Positions 45,141-57,712 of a stretch of DNA of 64,000 nt are shown here, piece by piece; the first letter of the stretch is position 1; every line of letters begins with the position of its first letter. Made by a program: the position numbers and the translations under genes. The notes below the pieces were generated by a model that worked only from the letters and a program-made list of their open reading frames with translations, was not told the DNA's origin and did not search any database. Source of the DNA: Cephalopachus bancanus (taxonomy: Eukaryota; Chordata; Mammalia; Primates; Tarsiidae); NCBI GenBank assembly GCA_027257055.1, contig JAPVLO010000001.1, positions 12,361,501 through 12,425,500 of the forward strand. Reading direction: 5' to 3'.

Positions 45141-47560
45141 GCAAAGCTGTTAATCATCATACCGCTGCTCCCCCCTGCCTTCACTCACCCCACTCATTCT
45201 GTGTGACCATCTTACTGGTAAAATTGTATTGATTTTGATGTTCACCATGCTGGCTACTTTGAGTGTTTCCGAAGATAAACAGTACACATGTCAGAACTCT
45301 TTACAAATCCAAGGCTTTTTTTTTTTTTTTTACCTTGAGCAAGCTAAGACTTCCCTGTTAATTAAGGGACTGCATTCCAGCCACAAAAGGACAGCAGCCA
45401 ACTGCTGTGGGCTGAATTTGAGGCTGCCTTTAAGTCAATCTGAACATCTCTGTTTTCTGGACTGACTTTTTCTTTTATAAGAATGGACCTATGGGAATCG
45501 GCCCCATCAGCCGGGTGTGCTGGGAGGTGGGTGCGGAGGAGGGGTGTGTCAGACTCAGTGTGGACCAGAACGGCACAGGGAGACTTCCAGTGAAAGCAGA
45601 GGAGAGATTTCCAAAGGTTGTATTTCCCTTCTGGTCACAGCCTCTCATCCACTTCGTGGTAAGTGGGTCAGCTCTGGTTCACTCTTCCTTTTAGTAGAGC
45701 AGGGGAAATCCAAGCAGAATTAACTCTGCATTTTCCACAAGTGCATTTTGATTCTCTTATTTTAACTTTGAAATGTGTATATTGCAGTATCAAATGTTTT
45801 TCTTTGTTTTGTTTATGCTTTCTGATAGATTTAGCTCAGCCTAATGCAATCATTCTCTTTAAAATCATAGCTCTGAGTAAAACTGAAAAAAAAAAAATCC
45901 AAATTCTGGAAGTCTTCTTGAGTAAAGAGGAAATATTGGCAAGTTTCTGAAAGACAGACAAGGAAGGCAATTTTCTCAGTTATAAATGTTTTAGCAAAGT
46001 ATTATGTGTAACTTAAGATTGAAGCTCATAATGGAAAATCATGTTTTCTCTTATTCAAGAGCATGCAAACATACATTTTAAATGCCTCTATAGTGTACAC
46101 AATATAACTTAAAGCTGCACACATATTTTACAGTATATGATGTGTTTTTCATATATCATATTTTCACAAAACTTAATGTAATTTTTTCAGGAACAGTATA
46201 TCTAGATTGCTTGAATTTTTTCAGCCTTGACAAAATTTTAAAAAATCGATAGCCTCCATTTGATAGAAGAAATAAGATCTGGTGTTAAATACATCAGTAG
46301 TATTGTGACTAAAGTTACAATAATTTACTGTATATTTCCAAATAATAGAAGTTAATACTTCAAATGTTTCTAGCAGAAAGTAAAGACAGACTTTTGAGGT
46401 GATGAATATACCAACTACATGAATTTGATCTCTAAAAATTACATTAAAGTGTTGAATTATCACATATACCCTTGACACTATGTGCGTCTATTATGCATCA
46501 GTACAAAAAAATTAAAGTAAGAAAATAATAGCTACCATTGGTCAATACTTCCTTTACATCAGACTCTGTTAGTTCTTCATAGGCATCTGACTACATACTT
46601 ACAGCAAACTCAAGTGTTAAACATTTGTGTGACTCCCTTAAGATATTTTTATATCAAAGAGGTACATACACATAGTTAAGAGAAACCAAATGGTTCTGAA
46701 AATTTATAGTGAAAACCCGTAATCCTTTTGCCCCATTGCTGTCCTTACATAGTTTTGTACTCTGTGTTTAGATTTTTGGGGATTTACTTCCATAGCTCTA
46801 AAGAATATACCAAATACTGCAATTGCTTTCTCGAGATGTTGTCTGTTGACATCCTGTTATTGTGTATAAAGATTTAGCTTATCCTATACTATGCTCCATC
46901 TCCTGTCACCCCTCTCATTTAATATAAGTATAATTTTTAGTTTTCCTCCTGGCAGTCCCCTTTGTAACTTAAGAAAAAAAAAAACACTCAAACCTGCATT
47001 TATTGTTCTATCAACCATAGGCAGCATCTTTCAACTCTCCGTTTTATAAACTGTAGTTGATAGTTCTCCCACTCTCTCCTGTCTTGTCATTCACCTCTAC
47101 TTTCCAATCCCTGTCAGCCATGCTTTGTTTTTGATCAGTTCGATACACACAGAAATGGCCAATATGTGATTGGTTTCACCTACAAAAACTAGTTTTCTAT
47201 GATTATGGTAAAGATAAATAGCATTAGGTTGCATTTCATAAGCATTGTAAAAATTGTCTATATTTGTGGGACAGTTTCAAAGTGGACAACTAATATATTA
47301 TTTATATACTTACAGCTATATAAGGGTGTTTAGAAACAGAGCTACACGGTAAAAAACAAAAATTACTCTTCCTTTTTTACCAGCTATTATCACAAGCGAA
47401 AGGTCACCTTAGAATGATGTCTCCTTTTGAATAGTTCACCACATCCTTGTCCGGAGATATGGCTGCTCCACCTTGGAAAAGAACTTACATTAGCACCTTG
47501 GCAACAGCTGCATTAGTGAGATATATGAGAAAGGTGGGTGGAGACCAAGTTCAGTGTTAC
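45141..47560. other. Unassigned sequence, 2.4 kb
   Basis: No Alu, L1 or LTR recognised. It includes a GC-richer part at about 45480-45720 with overlapping open frames up to 95 codons that match no family. Possible single-copy DNA. Confidence 0.4.
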
Positions 47561-47564
47561 GTTC

Positions 47565-47680
47565 ACTTATTATTCTGCAAATACTGGTTGAGTATATATC
47601 ATGAGTTAGCCATTGTGCCAGAGGGCAAAAGATACATTGCACAGAAAGCACTGTCTTCAAGGGATTGATATTCTAGTGGT
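47565..47680 (-). mobile_element. L2 3' end, antisense
   Basis: Antisense L2 tail: CTGCAAATACTGGTTGAG, TATATCATGAGTTAGCCATT, then GATTGATATTCTAGTGG. The normal wording is AACAAATATTTATTGAG...CATTCTAGTGG. Confidence 0.6.
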
Positions 47681-47720
47681 AGTGTTCTACGTGTGACTCG
47701 CCACAAAATAAACATTTCAG

Positions 47721-47721
<1 letters not shown>

Positions 47722-47755
<34 letters not shown>
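47722..47755. repeat. (CA)n microsatellite
   Basis: About 17 uninterrupted CA units. Confidence 0.96.
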
Positions 47756-47757
<2 letters not shown>

Positions 47758-47759
47758 AT

Positions 47760-49044
47760 ATTATACTTCTCATCTCTCACACAGAAATAGTAAAATTCTC
47801 ATTTGTGTTAAATGGTCTAAAAATGTATATATGCATATTTTAAAAATTAAATTCCAAATGTGTATAAGTAAAGAAAGTTGTCTTTTCATTGCGGAAACAT
47901 ATTGCTAAAGGTTGTTGTTCAAGTGACAGTGTGAGGCTTTTTGTTTTGTTCACTTTTTTAGGTGTTCTTGTCATCATTGATTTGAAAATGTCCACTTTCG
48001 GTTGTTAGATTTGCTATTTCATAGGATAAAAATGTTTTTATTGATGAAATAAGCCGGAATGAACAAGTACATGTTGATTTCTTCTGTAATTTGAAGAGAA
48101 ACATCTGATCTTCACTCACACTAGTTTCACACATTGGAACTTAAAACTGCTTGGAGATCAAGTGCATATCACTGTATAGGAACTACTGGAATATTGAACA
48201 AAATGAACTAAGGATTATTTGCACTTACGAAGGTATTTCCTTTTCATAAATATCTTGGAAATTCAAGGATTGTACTTACATTGAGCCATTATTTTTTAAC
48301 CCAAGTGCCAGTCATAGGTCACAGTCCGATCATATCTAAGAATACATACCATGTATAAGAACATCTGGACCATAGCCTGTGCCCAATGCGTGCGTTTGGA
48401 ATCTGTGAGGACATAGAATGAACTCACGTGACGCTCAGTGGCACAACAAATTCAAATGCCTTCCTTGAGGTTTCTGTAAAAAACAGAAGCTAAGGGAGCT
48501 AAAATTTTTTTGATTCCATTTGGCTAAAATTTTTATGATTCCGTTGTATTCTTTCCAACCAATTAGTGAAGTGTTCTGATTGTCTCACAAAACTCTCATC
48601 CTTACCCAGTTTGGGTTTGAGAGAGTTCAGAGATAGAATGAGATTCTTTCTTTGTACCCTTGTACATGCATGGAAACAAAACAGCTGAAAATCCATTCAC
48701 AAAGGCCATTTATGAGCATAGCAGCGTTTATTCGAAGTTTGGGGAAATTTTCTTCTTTTTAATGTGTTCTAATTTGGCCATCCATTGGCATAGTCGTCCA
48801 TTAGTCTATTCAGACACACTGTCCAGGACTGAGGTATGCAAACAAGATTATTCAACTGAATAAAGTCAGCCTTTCTCTAATTACTCCTGTTTACCTGAAC
48901 CCTTGACTTTTTAAGATTACATTTTCTTGGACTCTGGTTCTGATGTAAAATTTTTGCCAACATTATTCCGAGTGTGTGGGGGCTAGGGAAAAACTGATGA
49001 ACATAGGTTGTTAAAGAGTTTCTGATTGTCAGACAAAACTAGGT
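47760..49044. other. Unassigned sequence
   Basis: A 26-bp near-tandem dimer at about 48498-48548 (GCTAAAATTTTTTTGATTCC, then GCTAAAATTTTTATGATTCC). Nothing else recognised. Confidence 0.5.
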
Positions 49045-49285
49045 TTGTATTCAGGCTCTGATATTTCCTGATCTCTGGCATTGCTTTCTTTGCTGAACTT
49101 CTCTAAGCTGCAGCTGCCTGGTATGAAACGTGGGTAATTAGAACATTTTGCCTACCGCAAAGAACTGAGAGCATCAAATAACAATGCATCTAAGGTGCAT
49201 AGAATAGCATCCAGCAGTTTGGAAGGCGCCAATAACTTTCCTTTGTTAATATTGTATTATTAATACTGCTACCATTGACCCTCAT
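49045..49285 (+). mobile_element. MIR SINE
   Basis: MIR core wording in order: GGCTCTGATATTTCCTGATC, CTTCTCTAAGCTGCAGCTG, a degraded CCTACC step, AGAGCATCAAATAACAATGC and CATAGAATAGCATCCAGC. Confidence 0.75.
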
Positions 49286-49289
49286 ACAC

Positions 49290-50675
49290 TCAGAATACTT
49301 TGTGTTGAAGTTCCATCAATGATTAATGATCTTCAGAAATTCTTGCTCCTACAGAATTTGCTACATTTAAAAATAGTTACCTAGGAGTGAAGCAAAAATG
49401 AAAAATAAAATGTAAATTGTGGGAAAAAGTGGTATGCTACACTCAGTGTCATGACTGAACTAGTTCACTTTGTGTTAGGACTTTGAAGTGAAAATACTTC
49501 GAAACTTAGCAACCATTATATCAACAGCAGCACCATTTTTTTTTTCATTTTACAGTTGCTTTGAGGGAATTTGGTAAATGTAGCCCATAGCAGATCTCTG
49601 ATAATGAAATCAGTCTTGCTTTAAATGATGACCATTTATTTGCTTTATTATGGTTTTTAGAAATAATTCAGTTTTATCAAAACTACATTTTTCACAGGTC
49701 TTATTTAAAAAAATTCCCCATTAGTTTTTCTTTCCTGCTTTACAAAAGGAAATATGAAGAGAGAGAGAAAAATGTAATACCAGATCCTTTTTACTTGAGG
49801 GGTTCTTGTATGACTTTGAACTCAGCATGTAGAGTATTTTGACCCATATAAAAGCTTTACAAAAAAGGACCACTTTTCTGAGAAGTAGATCAGAGATCAT
49901 TGTGGATGTGTGCTTTATTCAATACACCCTTTTCCTTTGGAGATATGTGTCCCATAGAGCATGGCTACTGACTTTTAAGCTTTCAAAACTAGTGTTTGAT
50001 GAACTTTGGACGGTGGTGTGAGAAAGTGAAAAATTAGAAAACTTCCTAAAACTCAAATTAGAGCATTTCCTATTATTTATCATAGCTATACACCATCATC
50101 AGAGTAAATTATTTGAATTTTCAATAGGTTCCATCTCAGTTGACTTTTTAAAAACTTTTTTTTAATGAGAAGGAACATATTTTTTAAATCCTATGCATAA
50201 AAATAGGATTGTATGCAGCAGAAACAAAGGAAAAAACTAATTATTTTCTGTTTAGAGAACTGTAAATCATAGGGTCATCTAAAACTTGGATTGGGGACCA
50301 ATTTACTTGTTGTTAATATGACAATATAGTAATTTTTGCCAGGTTTCAAGATGATTCTAAAGTCTTCTGTATAGTATATATAAGAAGGATGTGCCCAGAG
50401 AAGTTAGGAGACAATCCTAAAATCCCTCAGGCAAAACACATTCTCCTGCATCCTAGACCACTGCTCAAATCCTCCAACCCTGTCCTAATCCTTCCTATTT
50501 CTAGGCCTTGCATTTAGAATAATGCAGTGTAAGCAGTAGGTGAATACTGCTGAGTGTTTGGGTACATAACACTTTAGTTATTTTGAGACCATTTACCAAG
50601 AAATTCAGGCGTCGCCAATATTTCTTCTCAATTTGGGAAGGTATGACTTTTCAGCTGGGGCTCTTGATCCTTTCA
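49290..50675. other. Unassigned sequence
   Basis: No repeat or gene recognised. AT-rich. Confidence 0.5.
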
Positions 50676-50679
50676 CCTG

Positions 50680-50985
50680 GTATAGACTAAACATGTGTGT
50701 CCTTCCAATTTCCTGTACTGAAACTCAATCCCCATTCTGATGGTATTAGGGAGGTGGGACATTTGGGAATTGACTAGGTCATGAAAGTGAGTCCCTCATG
50801 ATGGGATTAGTGACCTTATAAGAAGAGAGTCCAGAATTCTCTCTCTCTTTCTCTGTCATATGAGGATAGAGTTAAACAGCCCAGAAAGATGCCATTAATG
50901 GACACGAGATCTGCCAATGCCCTGATCTTGGACTTCACGGCCTCCAGAACTCTAAGAAACAACTGTCTGTTATTTCAGCCTTCTC
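50680..50985 (+). mobile_element. MLT1-type MaLR LTR, sense
   Basis: Sense LTR: CTGATGGTATTAGGGAGGTG, GACTAGGTCATGAAAGTGAG, TGATGGGATTAGTGACCTTA, CTTGGACTTCACGGCCTCC. 3' end worn. Confidence 0.88.
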
Positions 50986-50989
50986 TTGT

Positions 50990-52030
50990 TGACCAAAACG
51001 TTTCTACCTAGTTTGGAGACAAAGCTAGAGAGAATATAACACTTGGTGCTAAGTAGTAAAACAGGTGTGGAAAAACATGCCCTAAATTGAGGAAATATTC
51101 CTAGAAAAAGAATCTGGAAGAATGTCCAGTGTCTATTTAAGCCCTGATTTCCCTGTAAGCAAATGAAATTTTAAATGAAACAAAGAGTCTATCAGAAATT
51201 ATCTGCTAAATGAAAATTTAGACTCAGAATCTAAAAAAAAGTTAAAAAGGATTTGTTCTTTGTTTTAAAAAGATGTATTTTAAGAGGACACTGTGAAATC
51301 TCATGAAACACATCTCTTGCCTAAAAGCCAAGTGAAGATTAGATTAGGTGTGTGTTGTGCTTGTGTTGGGAATGATGGGGGTAGCAGGGACAGCCAGTTT
51401 TGCTAATTAAGAAAATCCCGGACATATTTACATCATCCTAAAATGTTGTAATCAATCTGTGAAGCATTAAATTGACTGCTTTTCCTAATAGGGATGGTGC
51501 ATGTGTTCTGAATTGCTAATTGGCTCTGAGATTAGTTACACTTTATTTCTAAATGGAATCAAGGGTGGCAAAAATTCATGGAGTTAGTCTGTAATATGTT
51601 ACTCATCGATTTTTTAAAACAACTTTAGGATTTTTTTTGTGATTTTAGATGCTGATTCCTTGAAATAAAACATTCAGGCTATCTGATTATTACTTTTAAT
51701 ATTTGGATTGGTCAGAGTTTTTAAGTTTAAATTTAAGCTACTTACTTTTTTGCTTTTAAATTATGTGACAAAGTTCTTTGAATAAATTTGTTAATTTTCT
51801 CTCACTGTGAGTTCATTAAATGGCTTATTGGCTACAGCATTTGCTATATTTTGCTATATTTAGCAGTTTGGTGATTACAGTTTTATCAGATTAAATGGAC
51901 AAAGGCAGTTAATCAATTGTCCTGCAACAGTCAACATATACTTACACTATTTCCTTGTCTTTAAGCCAATTTTAATAGATACCTCTTTTCCAAATCTCTT
52001 TTTTTCCCCTAAATCACTGGGAACTTTTTA
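50990..52030. other. Unassigned sequence
   Basis: AT-rich, no repeat or gene recognised. Confidence 0.5.
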
Positions 52031-52034
52031 TTGA

Positions 52035-52140
52035 TAAAACAAATGCATTCAATGCATGTATTGAGTGTCTATACTGTATGTAGCCTTATACGAGATATTA
52101 GGGATATTTTAGTGACAACATTCCTCTATCAAGCAACTAA
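52035..52140 (-). mobile_element. Possible L2 3' end, antisense
   Basis: TTCAATGCATGTATTGAGTG and TTAGGGATATTTTAGTGACA fit a diverged L2 tail in antisense. Short. Confidence 0.4.
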
Positions 52141-52221
52141 CTCTGGGACTGTCTTTTGGGGAGGACAAAGAAGGACTAAAATATTAACTGGTATTCTTCT
52201 TATTATTATTATTATTATTTT

Positions 52222-52520
52222 GACTCAAGGTCTCACTCTGTTGCCCAGGCTATAGTGCAGTGGCATGATCACAGCTCACTATAGCCGTGGCTGACCTCCT
52301 AGCCTCAGGCAATCCTCCTGCCTCAGCCTCCTGAGTAACTGGTACTACAGGTATGCTCTACCAAACCCAGTTAATTTTTAAAAATTTTTTTTGGTTTTTG
52401 TATACACAAAGTCTTACTATGTTGCCCAGGCTGGTGGTCTCAAACTCCTGGGATCAAGCGATAGTCATACCTCAGCCTCTCAAAGTGCTAGGATTACAAG
52501 CATGAGCCACTGCGCCTGGC
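52222..52520 (-). mobile_element. Alu, antisense, older
   Basis: Antisense Alu after an (ATT)n tail (52200-52220): CTCACTCTGTTGCCCAGGCT, CTCCTGAGTAACTGGTACTA and GAGCCACTGCGCCTGGCC. Left arm type is closer to ancestral AluJ. Confidence 0.94.
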
Positions 52521-52911
52521 CTAAACTGTAACATTTGAAGAAATGATGTAGTAATAAGGCTGAGAAAATAAGATAATGGAGAAGTACGGGTACAAATAAC
52601 AGTGAGTGAGAAGCATTGTTTATTATAATGATGGTAGCAGAAAAGATGAACGAGAAGAATGATCAAGCCAAAGTTGAGATGCAATAGAAAACATTTTTTG
52701 GTGATGCTGGCTCAAATGTCAACATCAATATGGACTTTTAAATGTGAATTAGGGAAGTCATTTTTCAAGTAGAAGTTCAGGTCTTGGATTCTTTTTTATT
52801 TCATAAATTTTAGTATAATGGCTTGATTTTTCTGACTTTTGATGACTATTCTATGAACTGATATTTCTTTTACTGAAAGGATTTATTTTCATGTATGTAT
52901 GTATGCATGAA

Positions 52912-53200
52912 TTTTGAGTCAGGGTCTCACTCTGTCACCTAGGCTGGAGTGCAGTGGCATGCTCCTGGCCACCGCAGCCTCGACCCGCTGGGCTCAGGTG
53001 ATCCTTCCACCTCAGCCTTCCAAGTAGCTGGAACTACAGGTGTGTGCCACCACGCTCGACTAATTCTTCTTGATTTATTGTAAAGACGAGGTCTCACCAA
53101 GTTGCCCAGGATGGTCTCAAACCCCTAGGCTCAGGCAATCCTCTCACCTCAGCCTTCCAAAGTGCTGGGATGACATTCTTGAGCCACCGCATCCGGCCTA
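52912..53200 (-). mobile_element. Alu, antisense
   Basis: Antisense Alu: GGGTCTCACTCTGTCACCTA, AGTAGCTGGAACTACAGGTG, TTGATTTATTGTAAAGACG and GAGCCACCGCATCCGGCC. Confidence 0.95.
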
Positions 53201-53394
53201 CTGAAAGGTTTCGAATGAGCATGTACGGCACTTGACTGCAACTGTGATTTTGTTTTTTTCACTACATTGTCAGGCTTGGAAGGCAGGTACAATGTCTGTT
53301 TTCCCACTTGTATAGCTCCACATAGTACGTAGTAACTGTACTCTATTATTTAATTAAGGAATGAATGCATAAATGGGCGAATGGATTGACTGAT

Positions 53395-53413
53395 GTCTAG
53401 ATGGATGGATGGA
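53395..53413. repeat. Short (GGAT)n microsatellite
   Basis: GATGGATGGATGGAT run, about four units. Confidence 0.85.
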
Positions 53414-53635
53414 TCTAAAATGTCAGCAGGATGATGCGCTTGTGAAATATTCTACCCACAAATAAACATTTCTACACCTAGGAGTTATTAGTGGACTATT
53501 CTGTGGGAAGCAAAACATTTCTGGTTTTAGCAGTGGTCTCTGGTTATAACCAAAACACTTGTATTCTTTATCGTAGACCCGCATCATTATATGTTAATTT
53601 TATTTCTTATTTTACATTGATTTGATTTGATTTTA

Positions 53636-54105
53636 TTACAGAAAGGGTCTCACTTTGTCACCTAGACTGAAGTGTAATGATCACTTTCCATGGTGCAGAT
53701 TTCTGGAAATTCTGATGTTAGTTTCCATCACTGGTTTGGAAGGTTCACATTAACATTTTTGTCATGCACAGTAGCCCAGGGCAGGGTTTAAATGTAACCT
53801 TGCATTTACTGAAATACATCAGGTGTCACCTAGGCTGAAGTGTCACAATCATGGCTCATCGCAGCCTCGAACTCCTAGTCTCCTGTGATCTTCATGCTTC
53901 AGCCTTCTGAGTAACTGGGACTACAGGTATGCATCACCAGACCTGGCAAATTTTGTTTATTTATTATTATATTATTATTATTTTCTTTTGATAAGGACAA
54001 GGTTTTACTATCTTTCCCAGGCTATTCTTGAACTCCCGGGCTCAAGTGAGCCTCCTGCCTCAGCCTCCCAAAGTGCTGAGATTATAGGGATAAGCCCCAT
54101 GCAGC
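53636..54105 (-). mobile_element. Alu, antisense, split by a copied 134-bp segment
   Basis: Antisense Alu beginning GGGTCTCACTTTGTCACCTA, interrupted at about 53690, then resuming GTGTCACCTAGGCTGAAGTG, AGCCTTCTGAGTAACTGGG and CTCCCAAAGTGCTGAGATT. Alu sequence around TCACCTAGACTGAAGTGT is present on both sides of the interruption, i.e. about 20 bases are duplicated. Confidence 0.88.
53691..53824 (+). repeat. 134-bp dispersed segment, copy A (inside Alu)
   Basis: GTGCAGATTTCTGGAAATTC through ACTGAAATACATCAGGTG. About 94% identical by eye (about 8 differences) to 55110-55243 in the same orientation. It has no A tail and no inverted termini, and interrupts an Alu with about 20 bases of Alu duplicated at the edges. 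Confidence 0.85.
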
Positions 54106-54697
54106 CCTCATTTCTTAGAGGACTGAGTCATAGACACAGTATAGACTCTTGTGAAATAATTTTATTTGGGAGTTAAATATAGTTATGAGTGCCAAGGACA
54201 TAATTATCTCTGCTTCAAAGAGCCTGTCTTAGTAATATATCTTTGCTTATCTAGTAGGAATACTCCTCATCTTATTTACTGTATGTGAAAGAAAAAATAC
54301 CTCTCAGTGTTCAAATACCCTACAACGTTAATGATCCCTCTCTGATGAAGGGCTGGTACCAGACTCCAGCAGTGGAAGTGTTGGTATGGAAAGAAAGAAA
54401 CTGCACAAACCTCACTGTCTTCTGCTGAACTTTGTGAGACCGAACTCAACGTGCTCATGCATTCTCCAAAGCTGGTCAATAACACAATGGTATTATACAC
54501 CTTGTCACACCTTGTCAGCCTTCCATGGCTGCCACGCTTCTGCTGAATGTTAACTGCTGGTTATTCTTTGTGAGTGAACAGCCAGTAGTCGACTCCTTTG
54601 CCTTGCTCTGCAGGTCTTTGGTCTTACAGTTCTCTCCCTCAGCTCAGTTTCAGGATGTCTACAAGCCACTCATTAAAATGTATGTATATATACAATT
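54106..54697. other. Unassigned sequence
   Basis: No repeat recognised. The frames at 54276-54500 (minus) and 54525-54800 (plus) have no family resemblance. Confidence 0.5.
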
Positions 54698-55000
54698 ATA
54701 TAATTTATTTTATTCTAGTTTCAGGGGTACACGTGCATGTTTGTTCCCTGGGCATATAGTGCGGTGCTGGGGATTGGGCTTCGGTGGCCCATTCCCCTGA
54801 TAGACGACATTGTACCCCATAGGCAGTATCTGATCCTTAAACTCCCTCCCCCGCCACCCTCTTTCTTAGAATCCCCAGTGTCTGTTATTTCCAGCTCTGT
54901 GACCACTTAGCTCCTGCATATAAATGAGGTTTTCTGTTTCTGAGGTCCTTCACTTAGGATGATGTTCTCCAGCTCCCTCCATGTTAAAGCTACTCATTTG
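54698..55000 (-). mobile_element. L1 3' end, antisense, 5' truncated
   Basis: Antisense L1 3' UTR: TTTCAGGGGTACACGTGCAT, CCCCATAGGCAGTATCTGAT, then ATAAATGAGGTTTTCTGTTT and GATGTTCTCCAGCTCCCTCC. Confidence 0.85.
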
Positions 55001-55109
55001 TAAAATAGGCAGTATAAACATCATCAGGCTTCCTTGACTTTCTCAGCTAGTCAGGGTCTCTTTCCCACAGCACTTTGTAATTCTAACAATCGATAATTAT
55101 CACTGTCAG

Positions 55110-55243
55110 TTGTGCAGATTTCTGGAAACTCTGATTTCAGTTTCCATCACTGGTTTGGAAGGTTCACATTAACATTTTCGTCATGCACAGTAGCCTAGGG
55201 CAGTGTTTAAATGTAACCTTGTATTTACTGAAATACATCAGGT
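55110..55243 (+). repeat. 134-bp dispersed segment, copy B
   Basis: TGTGCAGATTTCTGGAAACT through ACTGAAATACATCAGGTG. Direct partner of 53691-53824, 1.42 kb downstream. Embedded here in sequence that is not Alu, so this is more likely the source copy. Confidence 0.85.
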
Positions 55244-55249
55244 GCCTAT

Positions 55250-55640
55250 TATCAAGTGTTCCTAGTTCCTGCGTGATTTGGCCTCTACCCTTGCACGGTT
55301 CCCACCGTAGAAAATACACTGGTGTTTCTTCGGCTCATCTATTAATACTTTGCCATTATCCTTCCTGCCTCATGAACGTGAGAGGCCATGCCATACGCTC
55401 TACCTTGGAATCCTTTCCCTAATTAACACTTATTCATCATGTACACCTCATCCTAAATACACGTCCTCAACTACACCTGGCCAGAACCCTCCCTCCTACC
55501 TCCCAACAATAAATTACACCTTTCCTGTTCTCTTTCGTATTACCCTATTCCTGACTTCCATAGTGTTTTTCACAAATGCCATTGACATATATATATCTGT
55601 GTATCATCCCCAATAAACATCCAAAACCATTTGTACACTC
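55250..55640 (+). mobile_element. Possible L2 3' relic
   Basis: C-rich plus-strand series including TGATTTGGCCTCTACCC and CATCATGTACACCTCATCC resembles diverged L2 3' sequence. Weak. Confidence 0.35.
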
Positions 55641-55744
55641 AGTGCAGGGAATGATATTTTAAGTATAACCTTGTGCCCAAAATCAATTAAAAGAAATTCT
55701 TTATCTTTAGTTATTGAAGAACATTGAAGAGGACTGTATAAGTT

Positions 55745-56447
55745 CATTTTGTGTTGCATTAAGAAATACCAGAGGCTGGCTTGGTGGCTCAGCCTGTACT
55801 TTCAGAACTTTGGGAGGCCGAGGCAAGTGGATTGCCTGAGCCTGAGGGTTTGAGACCAGCCCAGGCAACTTGAGAGGCCTCATCTCTACCCCGCCCCCCA
55901 ACAAAATTAGTTGGGTGCACCTGTCGGTCTGGCTGCTTGGAAGGCTGAGGCAGGGGGATAGCCGGAGCCCAGAGGGTTGACACTGTGGTGGCAGTGAGTG
56001 TGCCACTGCACTCCAGCCTGGACGACAGAGTGAGACTCCGACTCAAAAAAAAAAAAAAACAAACAAAACAGCGCCTACATAATTTATAGAGAAGAAGAGA
56101 AGAGAGGTATATTTGGCTCACAGTTCTCCATGGTGCTGACTTCTCCTGGGTTTCTGGTGAGACCTCAGGAAACTTTCACTCAGAGTGAAAGGCAAGGAGA
56201 GCAGGCATGTCACATGGAGCAAAGGGGAGCACGCGCAAGAGAGAAGGAAATGTCAGGTTCTTTTCAACACCCAGCTCTTCCATGAACTAATAGACCCAAA
56301 ACTCACTTATTACCATGAGAAGAACACTAAGTCATTCATGAGTGATCCACTCTCAAGACCCAAGCATCTCCCACCAGCCCCCCCTCCAACATTGGGGGGT
56401 ACATTTCAACATGAGATTTGAAGAGGACAACAATCCAAACTGTGTCA
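55745..56447 (-). mobile_element. THE1/MST-type MaLR LTR, antisense, split by Alu
   Basis: Left part: GTTGCATTAAGAAATACCAG. Right part: ACATAATTTATAGAGAAGAA, TTTCTGGTGAGACCTCAGGA, GCAGGCATGTCACATGG, AAGCATCTCCCACCAGCC, TTTCAACATGAGATTTGAAG. These are the THE1/MST LTR wording in antisense. The Alu at 55773 sits in the middle. Confidence 0.88.
55773..56072 (+). mobile_element. Alu, sense, nested in MaLR LTR
   Basis: Sense Alu from GGCTTGGTGGCTCAGCCTGT to a tail AAAAAAAAAAAAAACAAACA. Left arm GCCTGAGCCTGAGGGTTTGA. A C-rich CCCCGCCCCCCAAC replaces the normal middle linker. Confidence 0.94.
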
Positions 56448-56779
56448 GGGACTCACATCTTGTGATCTCTCTTCCTTACTGTCTTCTTTTCCATGAGGGC
56501 AGGTTCAGCACCTATCACTGTCCAGGCAACTCAAATCTGGCCAGGGGACAGTCTCTGGAGCTGTGGAGCTACTCAGAAGGTCTTTTCCCCTTCATCTCAT
56601 GTCCTTCTCTGAAGCTTTGTATTTGCTCCGCCTGGACAGTCTTCTGATTCTCTTTTATAGACTGCTGGGGCCGCAGGCTTTGCCCTGGGGAGAAAGGAAT
56701 AGAAATAAGCGGAAAAACAGAGGGCTCTTTAAAGAAAGGAAGACAGTGAGAGTGCTATCAGACACCTAGGTCACTGTGG
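56448..56779. other. Unassigned sequence
   Basis: Overlapping short frames only. No repeat or family recognised. Confidence 0.5.
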
Positions 56780-56935
56780 TTTCTTAATGCTTAGCATCCC
56801 TCTAGACCGTGATCCTATGAAAGCAGGGGTCACATCTGTTTTGTTCAAGGGCACACACACTAGCAAGACGCTTGGCTCAAGGCAGGTGCTCAGTGGCATC
56901 AGTGGTGTGAATGAGTGAAGGAACAATTTTGGAAT
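56780..56935 (+). mobile_element. L2 3' end
   Basis: Sense L2 tail: GATCCTATGAAAGCAGGGGT, ACATCTGTTTTGTTCAAGG, GCAGGTGCTCAGTGGCATC and GAATGAGTGAAGGAAC. Confidence 0.7.
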
Positions 56936-57549
56936 CATTAAGTTGGTGAGTAAATGTAGTACTAATTTGAAGACACTAGAGGGAGATCAGAGAAGGACTT
57001 TAGTAAAATGAACACAACAGAAGCCAAGAATCAGCTGTGTTTGCTAGGGTGGAAATATCACTTCTGCCTCCTTGTCTTAAATGTTTTAAAAATTAAGAAA
57101 AATAAAATAATTATAATTAATATATATCTCTGAATTGAACCTGACACAAATCCTCTCTGTTTTTAACATAGATCATGATGGCCCTACCATCTGTAGAAAG
57201 ATGTAAATTGTAGACAGACATTCTAAGAAGAGAAATGCTTATTTGAGTAGAAGTCTCATGGAATGGCACTGTGTCAACAAACAGACTGACTAGAATTAAC
57301 ACCACTAATAGTCGTCTAAAATGATGAATCGTGGACACAAGAAGAGTGAGAAAAACACTGGGTTTGAAAGGAAATTGTCATTATTAAATGAAAGCTTTCT
57401 TCCTTGTCCCACAAATAAAGTAATTAATGTAATTCATAAGATATATGGGAAAAATAGGAAATCACTCAGGGGTAAACAGAATAGAGTTAATGTAATGCTG
57501 TGGGATAGACTATCGTCCCTGAAACAGGTATCCAGGGCTTACTCTTTCT
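56936..57549. other. Unassigned sequence
   Basis: No repeat or gene recognised. Confidence 0.5.
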
Positions 57550-57712
57550 CTAACCTTGAACAATAAGCATTGAGTCGTCATCTGTAAAATAGGGATAAGA
57601 ACAGTAAGCATTTCGTAGGGTGAAGATTTGGTGAGGATTCAAGGGGAGAGCACTCATAAAAGACTCAGTACACAGACGGGCCCATACATAGTAAGAATTC
57701 AATGCACACATT
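57550..57712 (+). mobile_element. MIR SINE
   Basis: GTCATCTGTAAAATAGGGAT, then TTCGTAGGGTGAAGATTTGG, GATTCAAGGGGAGAGCACTC and ATACATAGTAAGAATTCAAT match the 3' half of MIR. Confidence 0.75.

Noticed and set aside
47447..47668. 73-codon frame beginning MSGDMAAPPWKRTY
   Set aside because: Start looks protein-like, but the second half is an antisense L2 tail and no family is recognisable.
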